From an uncultured Clostridia bacterium (GTDB lineage Bacteria > Bacillota > Clostridia > Christensenellales > Borkfalkiaceae): DNA of 37,971 bases. Under the pieces are notes generated by a model that saw only the letters and a program-made list of their open reading frames with translations, did not search any database and had not been told where the DNA came from. How positions within the stretch are numbered: the first letter of the stretch is position 1; the number at the start of each line of letters is the position of its first letter. Shown here in pieces: positions 31,681 to 37,971 of the stretch. The DNA lies in contig CALVMB010000009.1 of NCBI GenBank assembly GCA_944341895.1, positions 1 through 37,971 of the forward strand. The letters are read 5' to 3'. The position numbers and the translations under genes are program-made.

Positions 31681-33085
31681 CCGCTTTGACCTTGTCGTAA
31701 TACTTCCACATCTCCGCGGGCGAAAGCGAGCAAAGTTCCCGCCCGTCCGCGCGCGCCGCCGCCTCGACGGCGCAGAAGCGGCGCACGAATTTGTCGGTGG
31801 AAGCGCGCAGCGCCTCCTCGCAGTCCGCACCCGCCAGCCTGCCGACGTTCACCGCGGAAAAGAGCAGATCACCCGCCTCCTCGGCGATGTGCGCCTTGTC
31901 GCCCGCGGCGACGGCGGAAAGCAGTTCCTCCGTCTCCTCGGAAACGCGCTTTGCCGCTTCCTGCACGTTCGCAAAATCGTAGCCGACCTTGGCGGCGCGC
32001 TTGCCCACCTTCTGCGCGCGCAGAACGGCGGGAAAGGCTTTGGGCACGTCCCGCACCGAATCGGACGCCGTGCGGTGCCCCTTTTCGATGTCCTTGTTTT
32101 TGTCCCAGACGGACAGCGCGCCCTCCGCGTTCTCCGCCCTGTCCTTGCCGAAGATGTGCGAATGGCGGAAGATGAGTTTGCGGCAGACGTCCGAAAGCAC
32201 GTCCCCCGCGCCGAACGCACCCCGCTCCTCCGCGATGAGGGCGTGGAACGCGCCCTGCATGAGCACGTCGCCCGCTTCCTCGCAGATCTTGGAATCCTCG
32301 CCGCTGTCCACGGCGTCCACCAGTTCGTACGCTTCCTCGATCATGTTGCCGCGAATGCTCTCGTGCGTCTGGGCGCGGTCCCACGGACAGCCGTCCGGCG
32401 CGCGCAGGCGGCGCAGGACGTCCATGAGGTCGTCGAAGGAAAACCGCCGCTTTTCGAGCAGGGGGATCTCCCCCACCACGACGGCGCACGTCGAATCGTA
32501 GGCGGGCATGCGGTCGATCTCGAACACTTTGATCTTTTTCGCCTTGCCGCCGCACACAAAAAAGCCGTCCGCCTCGTCGCCGACGAGGTCGCACAGCCAT
32601 AACTTGACGTCGGACGCGACCAGTTCGCAGTCCACGTCGTACACCGCGAGCGGGAAGGCGGGACGCCCGCCCTCGGCGAGCGCATACGCCGAACGGGCAC
32701 AGCCGCCGCGGGCGAACACGCGCGCCGCGGCAAACGCCGCCGCGGATTTGGGAACGCCGTCCAGAATGCGCGCCGACTTGTCCCGACGGCACACGATCTG
32801 CGCCGAAACGTCCTCGGTGACGCTCCCGTCCACGCAGTAGACGACGTCGCCCTGTTTTGCCGCCGCTAAAACGGCGGCGGCAAGTTTTTTATTGAGGGTA
32901 TCGAAGTTGCGGCAGGACGCATACACGCCGTCCAGCGACTCGCAGGGCACGCCCAGCGCGAGCACGGCGGCGGCGGGCGGCGTCTGTTCGGTGCGCAGGA
33001 TCACCCTTGCGCCCGCGCACAGCGCGGCGCGCGCCTCTTCGGACAGCGAGCCTGCCCCGCATCCCAGACCGATGACTGTGATCAT
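31667..33085 (-). CDS. yabN: YabN-type tetrapyrrole-methylase-like / MazG nucleotide pyrophosphohydrolase
   Basis: Two-domain protein of 472 residues. The N-terminal ~225 residues are of the SAM-dependent tetrapyrrole-methylase fold (MITVIGLGCGAG...). The C-terminal MazG part contains LRAPDGCPWDRAQTHESIRGNMIEEAYELVDA and repeated EExxD metal-binding motifs (EEAGDVLMQ, EEAGDLLFSA). MazG hydrolyses (d)NTPs to monophosphates. This fusion and its place after spoVT and the spoVB-like gene match B. subtilis yabN. The ATG at 33085 has GGGAGGAG and lies 197 bases inside the 3' end of the upstream reading frame; the stop overlaps dusB by 14 bases. Confidence 0.92.
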   Translation of the reverse strand: MITVIGLGCGAGSLSEEARAALCAGARVILRTEQTPPAAAVLALGVPCESLDGVYASCRNFDTLNKKLAAAVLAAAKQGDVVYCVDGSVTEDVSAQIVCRRDKSARILDGVPKSAAAFAAARVFARGGCARSAYALAEGGRPAFPLAVYDVDCELVASDVKLWLCDLVGDEADGFFVCGGKAKKIKVFEIDRMPAYDSTCAVVVGEIPLLEKRRFSFDDLMDVLRRLRAPDGCPWDRAQTHESIRGNMIEEAYELVDAVDSGEDSKICEEAGDVLMQGAFHALIAEERGAFGAGDVLSDVCRKLIFRHSHIFGKDRAENAEGALSVWDKNKDIEKGHRTASDSVRDVPKAFPAVLRAQKVGKRAAKVGYDFANVQEAAKRVSEETEELLSAVAAGDKAHIAEEAGDLLFSAVNVGRLAGADCEEALRASTDKFVRRFCAVEAAARADGRELCSLSPAEMWKYYDKVKADERG

Positions 33086-34643
33086 GTTGTCTCCTCCCGA
33101 ACGGGCGCAACTCGCGGGTGCGGAAAGCGCCGAACAGGACGGCGTGCGCCAAATAGACCGCGGCGGCGACCGCGAGGATCGCAAGCACATGTTCGCCGCG
33201 CAGCGGGTATGCCGCCGCAACGCACGCCGCCGCCGCCAGCGAGAACTGTAAAAAGATCTGCGCCGCGCGCATGCGGTTGCTCCGTTCCCGAATACTATAC
33301 CCCAAATCCAGAAAAAGTGCAACCAAATAACAGGCGGTGGTGGCATATGCCGCGCCCAGCACCGAGACCTGCGGCAGGCGCAAAAGCAGCGATTCGAGGA
33401 TGAGTTTGACGCAGACGGCAAAGGTCATTGCCGCCGCGGCGCGCCGCGCCTTGCCCATGCCCGTCAGGCACGCCGCGAGCGTCTGCACCGAGGACAGAAG
33501 GACGGACGTGAGCGCCATTGCCCGCACGAGGCGGACGAGCACCGAAAATTCCGCGCCCGTGACCGAGCGGAACAAAAACCCTGCCACCTGCGCGGGATAC
33601 AGGAACAGGAACGCCGCCGCGGGCAGGGAAACGAACAGCGTGCATTTGAGGGCGAACAGCGTCTTTTTTTCCGCTTCCTCCCGCCGCCCCGCCGTGTGCA
33701 GCGCCGAGACGGCGGGAACGCTCGCCGCGGCGAGGCCGTAACAGACGGAGACGGGCAGGTTCACGAGAGTCGCCGCGCCGCCCGCATACAGGCCGTACAG
33801 CGCCGTGGCGCCCGCCGCATAGCCGCCGACCAGACGGACGATGAGGATGCTGTCCAGAATGCCCGAAAGGGGCAGGATCCCCGCCGCGATCGTGACGGGA
33901 ACGGTGATGCGCAGCAGCGCCGCCGCCTGCGGGCGGGCGGACGCGTCTCTATACAGCGGGACGCCCCCGCGCCATGCGCCCGACCGCCGTAAAGAACTTT
34001 GCCGCATCTGCCCCCAATGGACGTGTCCCGCCGCGCAGAAAAAGAGGAACACGGCGGCAGCCGCCTCGCTGAGCGTGACGGCGAGCAATGTGTAGGCGAC
34101 GGCGCGCGGCACGTTCCCCGCAAACATCCGCGCGAACAGCAGCCCGAGGCCGATTTTGACCGCCTGTTCGAGGATCTCGGACAGCGCGGTGGGCAGAAAG
34201 TTGCTCCGCCCCTGGAACCAGCCGCGGAAACAGGAGACGAGGGAAACGAGCAGCACGCCGGGCGCCAGCGCACGGTACGCCGCCGCGGCGGCGGGCTCGC
34301 CCTGCGCCGCGCTCATCAGCGGCGCGAGCAGGAACATCGCCGCACTGCCCAGCAGGCCGATGCCCGCAAACAACAGCAGAGCGCTGCGCAGAAAGCCTTC
34401 CGAACGCGCGCGGTTGCCCGCCGCTTCGGCGCGCGAGACGGCGCGCGCCAGTCCCGAGGGGATACCCGTCGCCGAGACCGTCAAAAGCAGGCAGTACAGC
34501 GGATAGGTCATCTGATAGACGCCCAGCCCCCTGCCGCCCAGCAGGTTCGCCAGCGGGATGCGGTAAAACGCGCCCATGATCTTGGCGGCGATGCCGCCCA
34601 GCGAGACGATCAGCGCCCCTTTGAGAAAAGTTTGCCGTTTCAT
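32889..34643 (-). CDS. SpoVB/YabM-family polysaccharide (lipid II-type) flippase
   Basis: MOP-superfamily membrane protein; the frame is 584 residues with about 14 hydrophobic segments. It begins KGALIVSLGGIAAKIMGAFYRIPLANLLGG, typical of the SpoVB/MurJ-like group that moves lipid-linked sugars across the membrane for cortex or wall synthesis. The last ~65 residues (after FRTRELRPFGRRQ) are Arg-rich and are shifted-frame translation of yabN, which starts 197 bases before this stop. Position between spoVT and yabN matches B. subtilis yabM. The Shine-Dalgarno is weak; no promoter is visible in the 176 bases upstream, so it was probably transcribed from spoVT, which is now split by the mobile element. 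Confidence 0.88.
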   Translation of the reverse strand: MKRQTFLKGALIVSLGGIAAKIMGAFYRIPLANLLGGRGLGVYQMTYPLYCLLLTVSATGIPSGLARAVSRAEAAGNRARSEGFLRSALLLFAGIGLLGSAAMFLLAPLMSAAQGEPAAAAAYRALAPGVLLVSLVSCFRGWFQGRSNFLPTALSEILEQAVKIGLGLLFARMFAGNVPRAVAYTLLAVTLSEAAAAVFLFFCAAGHVHWGQMRQSSLRRSGAWRGGVPLYRDASARPQAAALLRITVPVTIAAGILPLSGILDSILIVRLVGGYAAGATALYGLYAGGAATLVNLPVSVCYGLAAASVPAVSALHTAGRREEAEKKTLFALKCTLFVSLPAAAFLFLYPAQVAGFLFRSVTGAEFSVLVRLVRAMALTSVLLSSVQTLAACLTGMGKARRAAAAMTFAVCVKLILESLLLRLPQVSVLGAAYATTACYLVALFLDLGYSIRERSNRMRAAQIFLQFSLAAAACVAAAYPLRGEHVLAILAVAAAVYLAHAVLFGAFRTRELRPFGRRQHDHSHRSGMRGRLAVRRGARRAVRGRKGDPAHRTDAARRRRARAGRALRVAGRRVCVLPQLRYPQ

Positions 34644-34768
34644 ATGTAGCCGCCCTGCCGCGCCTTTGCGAACGCCGCCCCGCCGCGTGCCCGCCGCTTT
34701 GCATGGCGCCCTGCCGCTTCGGACGGACGGCGTGCCGCGCCCCCTCGCACGGCGCCTGCCGCGTGCAA

Positions 34769-34800
34769 TGCGCCGCCGCGCAGAACTGCACGGCGGCGCA
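34769..34800. other. Strong hairpin between spoVT fragment and spoVB
   Basis: TGCGCCGCCG (34769-34778) / CGGCGGCGCA (34791-34800) with a 12-base loop, 20 bases beyond the spoVT stop. No T run follows on either strand. It could slow or stabilise the spoVT-spoVB transcript but is not a standard terminator. Confidence 0.5.
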
Positions 34801-34819
34801 TATGCACAGGCGGCACGGC

Positions 34820-35275
34820 TCAGTCGAACTGTCCCGCCAGGATCTCCGCCGTGAGGCGGCAGAGTTTGACCGCGCCGTTTTCCATGCGCGCGCCCTCTTC
34901 CGCCGAGAGCAGGGAGACTGCGCCCAGGCAGTCGCCGCCGCTGACGATGGGCACGATGATCTGCGCCGTGATGGTGCCCGCGCCGTCCTCGGTGAGCGGC
35001 ACGATGTCGCCCCCTTCGGCGAGGTTGGCGATGTAACTGCGCCGTTCCTGCATGATCTTTTCCAACTGCCGCGAGACCTGCTTTTTGGCATAGTCCTTGC
35101 GGCCGTCCCCCGTCGCGTACAGGATCTCGTCCGTATCGCAGATGACCGCGAGATACCCGCTCAGGTCGTTGAGCGATTTCGCCGTGCCTTCCGAAAACTT
35201 TTCCAGCGTGGCGATGGGCGAATATTTTTTGAGCATGAGTTCGTCGCGGTCGGTAAAGATCTCGAGCGGGTCGCC
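34820..35275 (-). pseudogene. spoVT: 3' part of spoVT, split by the inserted element
   Basis: The 151 residues from GDPLEIFTDRDELMLKKYSPI to the stop correspond to SpoVT from about residue 31 to its end: the last strand of the AbrB-like DNA-binding domain plus the whole C-terminal GAF domain (LAVICDTDEILYATG, QIIVPIVSGGDCLGAVSLLS). SpoVT is the forespore transcription regulator of about 178 residues. The missing N-terminal ~30 residues (start, swapped-hairpin DNA-binding part) are replaced in frame by a serine recombinase. The neighbours spoVB/yabM and yabN confirm the locus. In this state the fragment has no start of its own; it could be restored only by excision. Base composition changes at its 5' edge. 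Confidence 0.88.
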
Positions 35276-36973
35276 GTCACTGATAACACGGACACTGTAA
35301 ACCTTATCTCTCTGATTTTTCGTCTTCAAGGTAAGGGTGACTTGCTTTACAGTGCCCCCTTTAAAATTTACGACGCCCTCTTTCGTATTCAGGTTCAAAA
35401 GCGCATCGATATCCGCTTTGAGGTGTACGTCGATGTGATCCTCATACACATAGATCTTGTCGATGAGAAGGCTCAGATCTTCCCTGTCAAGGCTCTCTTT
35501 TTTCAAAATGCGGTCAAACACTTCAATAGCCGTCGCCGCCGTGCGGTTCGCCTCAATGACCGCGTTGCGCTTGTTGGCAACCAACTCAAGCTGATTCTGC
35601 AAACCCAATATATAGTTCGATGTTTCTTCGATCAGTTGGTCGTAGGCGTCCGCGACGATCTTCGCCTGATCGGGATTTTTGATCGTATCGCGCGCCTTCT
35701 GCCGCACATACTCGCGCACCTCTTCGTTCGCTCTTTCGATTTGTATTCGGAGCATTTCCGCCGTATCGGTGTTGCCCTGAATGTCCGACGCTTCCCCTTT
35801 CAAAATCACGTCCAGCCTGTCGAACATATCGCTTGCATTTTCGCGCACGCGCAGCAAATACCTCTTCAATAAAGAGTCCAGAAAATCGACGCGCACATGG
35901 TGCGACGTACAACCCTTTTTGCCTCGTACGTGGTATTCGCCGCATACATAAGCGGGCGCGAGATCAGGGCGGCTCATCGAGAACATCGGGGAACCGCAGT
36001 CGCCGCAGACAAGAAAACCCGAATACACGTTGGGGTATTTTTTTACGCCGCGGTAATTCTCCTTTGAGCGGAGCTTAATCTGCTCCTGCACCGTGGCGAA
36101 GGTACGGTAATCGACGATGGGCGGGTGATTGTTCTCGAACACGATATGCTCGCTTTTATCCAGTACCACGTCCGAGCCATTGATCTTCCGCCGCTTATAC
36201 TTGTGCTGGCGCAGCGTGCCGATGTAAAAATCGTTGGTCAGTATGCCGCTGACCGACTGAATACTCCACTTGTTTTTCGTATTGTAGCGGCACTCCTCGC
36301 CCGCCTCCTCTTTGCGACTTTTGAAAACGGTGCGCGGCGTGGGGATATGCTTTTCGGTGAGATACCCCGCTATCTTTTTATATCCCCATCCCTGCTTGTA
36401 CAGTTCAAAGATTTCCCGCACAACCTCCGCCGATGGCTCGTCGATCTCGAAGGTCATCTTCTTCGAATTTGTAATGACGTACCCGTAGGGCACGGCACAG
36501 ATCCAGCGGCCGCTGTTCTGTCTGTTCGAAATCACGCTCTTGACCTTTTTGGAGGCGTCCGTGACGGGCATCTCGTTGATGAGGAAGCGGAACTGTATGC
36601 TCATCCAGTCGTCATACGTCGGGTAGTCGATCGTGTCGCCGATGCTGATGATGCGCACGCCCGCGTCGCGCAAGTCCTCCAGCTCCACGAGCCCCTTGCT
36701 GTTGCGGCGCGCGAAACGGCTGAAATCCTTCACGATGAGAATGTCGTATTCGCCGCTCATCAGCCCTTTGCGCATTTTCTGGTATCCCTCGCGCTGCTCA
36801 AAAGTGTAGCCACTGCGGTCCCTGTCCTCGAAAAAGGTCAGCTTTGCGCCCGGGAAATTTTTGGCGACGTATTCGGTAATGATAAGCTTTTGGTTTTCAA
36901 TCGACGTATTGTCGCGGTCGAGTTCTTCATCGACAGAAATACGGGTATACCCCGCAAGCGATATAGCCGGCAT
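34820..36973 (-). CDS. Large serine recombinase, fused in frame to the SpoVT C-terminal part
   Basis: 717 residues. Residues 1 to ~150 are the resolvase catalytic domain with YTRIS (nucleophile Ser13), EDRDRSGYTFEQREGYQKM and ILIVKDFSRFARR. Then come the recombinase domain (IAGYLTEKHIPTPR; WSIQSVSGILTNDFYIG), a zinc ribbon beginning CGDCGS, a coiled coil (~390-500), and a C-terminal beta part to about residue 565. Residues 567-717 are SpoVT sequence. Such enzymes integrate and excise mobile elements at short att sites. Start: ATG 36973, seven bases after GGAG; a TTG two codons earlier has no usable site. The gene body is AT-richer than the host. The chimera exists only in the integrated state; on a circular form the gene would end elsewhere. 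Confidence 0.92.
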   Translation of the reverse strand: MPAISLAGYTRISVDEELDRDNTSIENQKLIITEYVAKNFPGAKLTFFEDRDRSGYTFEQREGYQKMRKGLMSGEYDILIVKDFSRFARRNSKGLVELEDLRDAGVRIISIGDTIDYPTYDDWMSIQFRFLINEMPVTDASKKVKSVISNRQNSGRWICAVPYGYVITNSKKMTFEIDEPSAEVVREIFELYKQGWGYKKIAGYLTEKHIPTPRTVFKSRKEEAGEECRYNTKNKWSIQSVSGILTNDFYIGTLRQHKYKRRKINGSDVVLDKSEHIVFENNHPPIVDYRTFATVQEQIKLRSKENYRGVKKYPNVYSGFLVCGDCGSPMFSMSRPDLAPAYVCGEYHVRGKKGCTSHHVRVDFLDSLLKRYLLRVRENASDMFDRLDVILKGEASDIQGNTDTAEMLRIQIERANEEVREYVRQKARDTIKNPDQAKIVADAYDQLIEETSNYILGLQNQLELVANKRNAVIEANRTAATAIEVFDRILKKESLDREDLSLLIDKIYVYEDHIDVHLKADIDALLNLNTKEGVVNFKGGTVKQVTLTLKTKNQRDKVYSVRVISDGDPLEIFTDRDELMLKKYSPIATLEKFSEGTAKSLNDLSGYLAVICDTDEILYATGDGRKDYAKKQVSRQLEKIMQERRSYIANLAEGGDIVPLTEDGAGTITAQIIVPIVSGGDCLGAVSLLSAEEGARMENGAVKLCRLTAEILAGQFD
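35270..35300. other. Junction (att site) of the element with spoVT
   Basis: Within these bases the minus-strand reading passes from recombinase (KVYSVRV) to SpoVT (GDPLEIF); the ISD between could belong to either. Composition changes at the same place, from GC-rich codons (host) to AT-rich ones. The exact two-base crossover of a serine recombinase cannot be read from one end alone. Confidence 0.7.
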
Positions 36974-37020
36974 AATCAATCTCCAATATTATCTAATAGT
37001 TATATTTATTTTCAATTTAT

Positions 37021-37049
37021 ATTGTAACATAGGTTTTATAAAATTGCAA
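37021..37049 (-). promoter_or_regulatory. Recombinase promoter
   Basis: On the minus strand TTGCAA (37049-37044), 17 bases, TACAAT (37026-37021) preceded by TGT. The leader is about 40 AT-rich bases. It looks like an ordinary vegetative promoter; I see no clear sigma-E or sigma-K element. Confidence 0.75.
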
Positions 37050-37079
37050 GGGTTTTCAGAAAAGCAGCTTTTGTTCAAA

Positions 37080-37106
37080 GGCGGCTGTCAAAATCTGACA
37101 GCCGCC
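37080..37106 (-). terminator. Terminator upstream of the recombinase gene
   Basis: GGCGGCTGTCA / TGACAGCCGCC with a five-base loop, followed on the minus strand by TTTG. It lies 23 bases after the stop of the small gene at 37130 and insulates the recombinase promoter. Confidence 0.75.
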
Positions 37107-37129
37107 CGCTTTACTATTTCTTCTGAAAA

Positions 37130-37354
37130 TTATAATTTCCCCGCTAGGCTCTTGCGATAATTTTTACTGACGAGCGCCGCCGTTAATTCTTCCAAATTCC
37201 CCATTCCCGAACGGAACACGACGGGTCTGTATCTCTTTTCTTTGAATTCTCTGCACAAATTTTTTAATTGCAAATTTATTCGCTCGTCATGCGACTCGGC
37301 TTTCGTCAGCCAAATTTCCGCAAGTTTGCTGTTTTCTTTTACAATAATTTCCAT
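37130..37354 (-). CDS. Small hypothetical protein of the mobile element
   Basis: 74 residues, not recognised. It is charged and helical in the first half (KENSKLAEIWLTKAESHDERINLQLKNL), followed by CREFKEKRYRPVVFRSGMGNLEELTAALVSKN. No membrane segment or cysteine motif is seen. The ATG at 37354 has AGGGGG five bases upstream. It sits 62 bases after the relaxase-like gene, on the same strand and probably in the same transcript, ahead of a terminator. Small genes in this position in mobilisable elements are often accessory to transfer or excision, but this is context only. Confidence 0.7.
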   Translation of the reverse strand: MEIIVKENSKLAEIWLTKAESHDERINLQLKNLCREFKEKRYRPVVFRSGMGNLEELTAALVSKNYRKSLAGKL

Positions 37355-37416
37355 CCAAGCCCCCTTTTTGCTACATATCTATATCTTTCCAAATTTAAAT
37401 ACATTATACCCCCTAC

Positions 37417-37971
37417 TTATCCTTTTTCAAAGTTCCAGCGGCTATTCATTCTCTCTTGGCCTTCATTTTGTTCGCGTTCGGCTTTCATCTCGTCCTCGAT
37501 CTCTCTCAAACGATTGGTATAGTCCCTGCTCAAATACTCGCTTTCCTCTCCGAAAGAAGAAAGAAAGCCGCCTATGAGTTTTCCCACCTTATAATTCGAG
37601 ATGGCGAGTTTTCGTTTCAGGCGATTGTCGTTGACCTTGTATGTTCGTTTCCGCTCATAGATTTCGGGCTTGATATTCTTTACCGCACGCAACACGATGT
37701 TGCCTTGCCGCCGTTTGTAGTCTTCTTCCAGTTCCTGTATGAGCGTTATATTCTGCGGATCGATAGCGTAATGGTTGCCGCTCTTTGTCGGTTCGCAAAG
37801 TTCGTCTATCTTACGCCGCAAACCCGAAAGCCGCTCATAAAATTTTCTATCCGCTTTCCTTGCCCGTATATCATAGAGCAACAGTTTGTTTACCGTTTTA
37901 TCGATCTGCTCCCGATACGGCAACATATCCTTTTTACTATAGAAAAAACTTGCGTCCTTCGGTATCGCTTT
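37417..37971 (-). CDS. Probable relaxase (MobP3-like), C-terminal part, cut by window edge
   Basis: The frame is open to the window edge; 184 residues are visible. An internal ATG at 37926 has AAAGGAT upstream, but in-frame coding-looking sequence continues before it, so the protein is most likely longer. Segments such as KLLLYDIRARKADRKFYERLSGLRR-type, KIDELCEPTKSGNHYAIDP, LEEDYKRRQGNIVLRAV and YLSRDYTNRLREIEDE resemble, from memory, the C-terminal region of MobP3-family relaxases of Firmicute mobilisable elements. The catalytic Tyr/His part would lie outside. If so, the element can be mobilised by conjugation. Confidence 0.55.
   Translation of the reverse strand, partial: KAIPKDASFFYSKKDMLPYREQIDKTVNKLLLYDIRARKADRKFYERLSGLRRKIDELCEPTKSGNHYAIDPQNITLIQELEEDYKRRQGNIVLRAVKNIKPEIYERKRTYKVNDNRLKRKLAISNYKVGKLIGGFLSSFGEESEYLSRDYTNRLREIEDEMKAEREQNEGQERMNSRWNFEKG

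Larger units (their letters stand above)
35276..37971. mobile_element. Left end of an integrated mobilisable element inside spoVT (continues beyond window)
   Basis: From the junction to the window end the DNA is distinctly AT-richer than the rest. For example, one 60-base row near 37261 has 25 G+C against 47 in a row near 34741, counted by hand. It holds a large serine recombinase at the very edge, a small unknown gene and the end of a relaxase-like gene, all on the minus strand. That content suggests an integrative mobilisable or conjugative element. The right end, and with it the 5' part of spoVT, should be outside the window. Confidence 0.85.

Noticed and set aside
34769-34800. Intrinsic terminator after spoVT
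   Set aside because: Strong stem but no T run on the minus strand.
34820-36973. Recombinase-SpoVT as an evolved multidomain protein rather than an insertion
   Set aside because: The SpoVT part lacks exactly its N terminus, lies at the conserved spoVT position next to spoVB and yabN, and base composition changes at the joint. Insertion is the simpler reading, though only the right-hand sequence can settle it.

Overview
The window looks like a chromosomal piece of a high-GC, anaerobic, probably spore-forming Clostridia-type Firmicute. Supporting signs are an oxygen-sensitive ribonucleotide reductase (nrdD/nrdG), rubredoxin, MinD/MinE, a T-box in front of ileS, strong Shine-Dalgarno sites, and the sporulation-locus order spoVT - spoVB/yabM - yabN(mazG) known from Bacillus subtilis. 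The order is my only hint at lineage. I cannot name the genus, and an uncultured gut lineage such as Christensenellales is only a guess. Codon choice and base composition are strongly GC-rich from 1 to about 35,275 and clearly more AT-rich from there to the end.

Layout. 206-995: pnuC with its own promoter. 1092-4922 (minus): a deoxynucleotide operon nrdD - nrdG - dut - rubredoxin, with a 477-base gap between nrdD and nrdG that is filled by a tandem structured element. 5121-6140: minD-minE. 6333-7841: AzgA-type purine permease with an unusual hairpin leader. 8046-9236: alpha-oxoamine synthase. 9526-11990: ArsR/SmtB repressor and a Zn/Cd/Pb P-type ATPase under a consensus promoter with an operator centred on its -10. 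12284-15208: feoA-feoB and an overlapping pseudouridine synthase. 15309-17555: a large membrane-anchored surface protein. 17757-22448: ileS (T-box controlled) - rRNA-type methyltransferase - second pseudouridine synthase. 22930-23655: HEPN-like/CBS protein. 23745-24419: a nitrilase-fold protein that has lost its catalytic residues. 24673-26675: ktrB-ktrA potassium uptake. 26822-27848: two paralogous zinc-ribbon membrane proteins. 28008-30551: acyl-CoA synthetase plus DUF1624 acyltransferase. 30718-34643: spoVB - yabN(mazG) - dus.

The most striking feature is at the right end. A large serine recombinase reads in frame into the last 151 codons of spoVT, whose DNA-binding first ~30 codons are missing. 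Everything to the right (small ORF, relaxase-like protein) has foreign composition. This is the left junction of an integrated element that splits the sporulation regulator gene spoVT, in the manner of the skin element in sigK. The other half of spoVT should lie beyond the right edge of the window. If the element excises during sporulation it would rebuild spoVT, which would be a developmentally controlled gene rearrangement at a locus where I know of no described case.

The second unexplained structure is 2435-2796: two tandem copies of an about 170-180 base element. Their five helices differ in sequence but keep pairing, while their linkers are conserved, which is the signature of a structured RNA (or structured single-stranded DNA). 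I do not recognise the family.

Most promoters I can read by eye are sigma-A type with a 17-base spacer and an extended -10 (TGn before TATACT, TATAAT, TACAAT or TACACT). Nearly every minus-strand operon ends in a clear intrinsic terminator. I see no tRNA, rRNA or CRISPR array.
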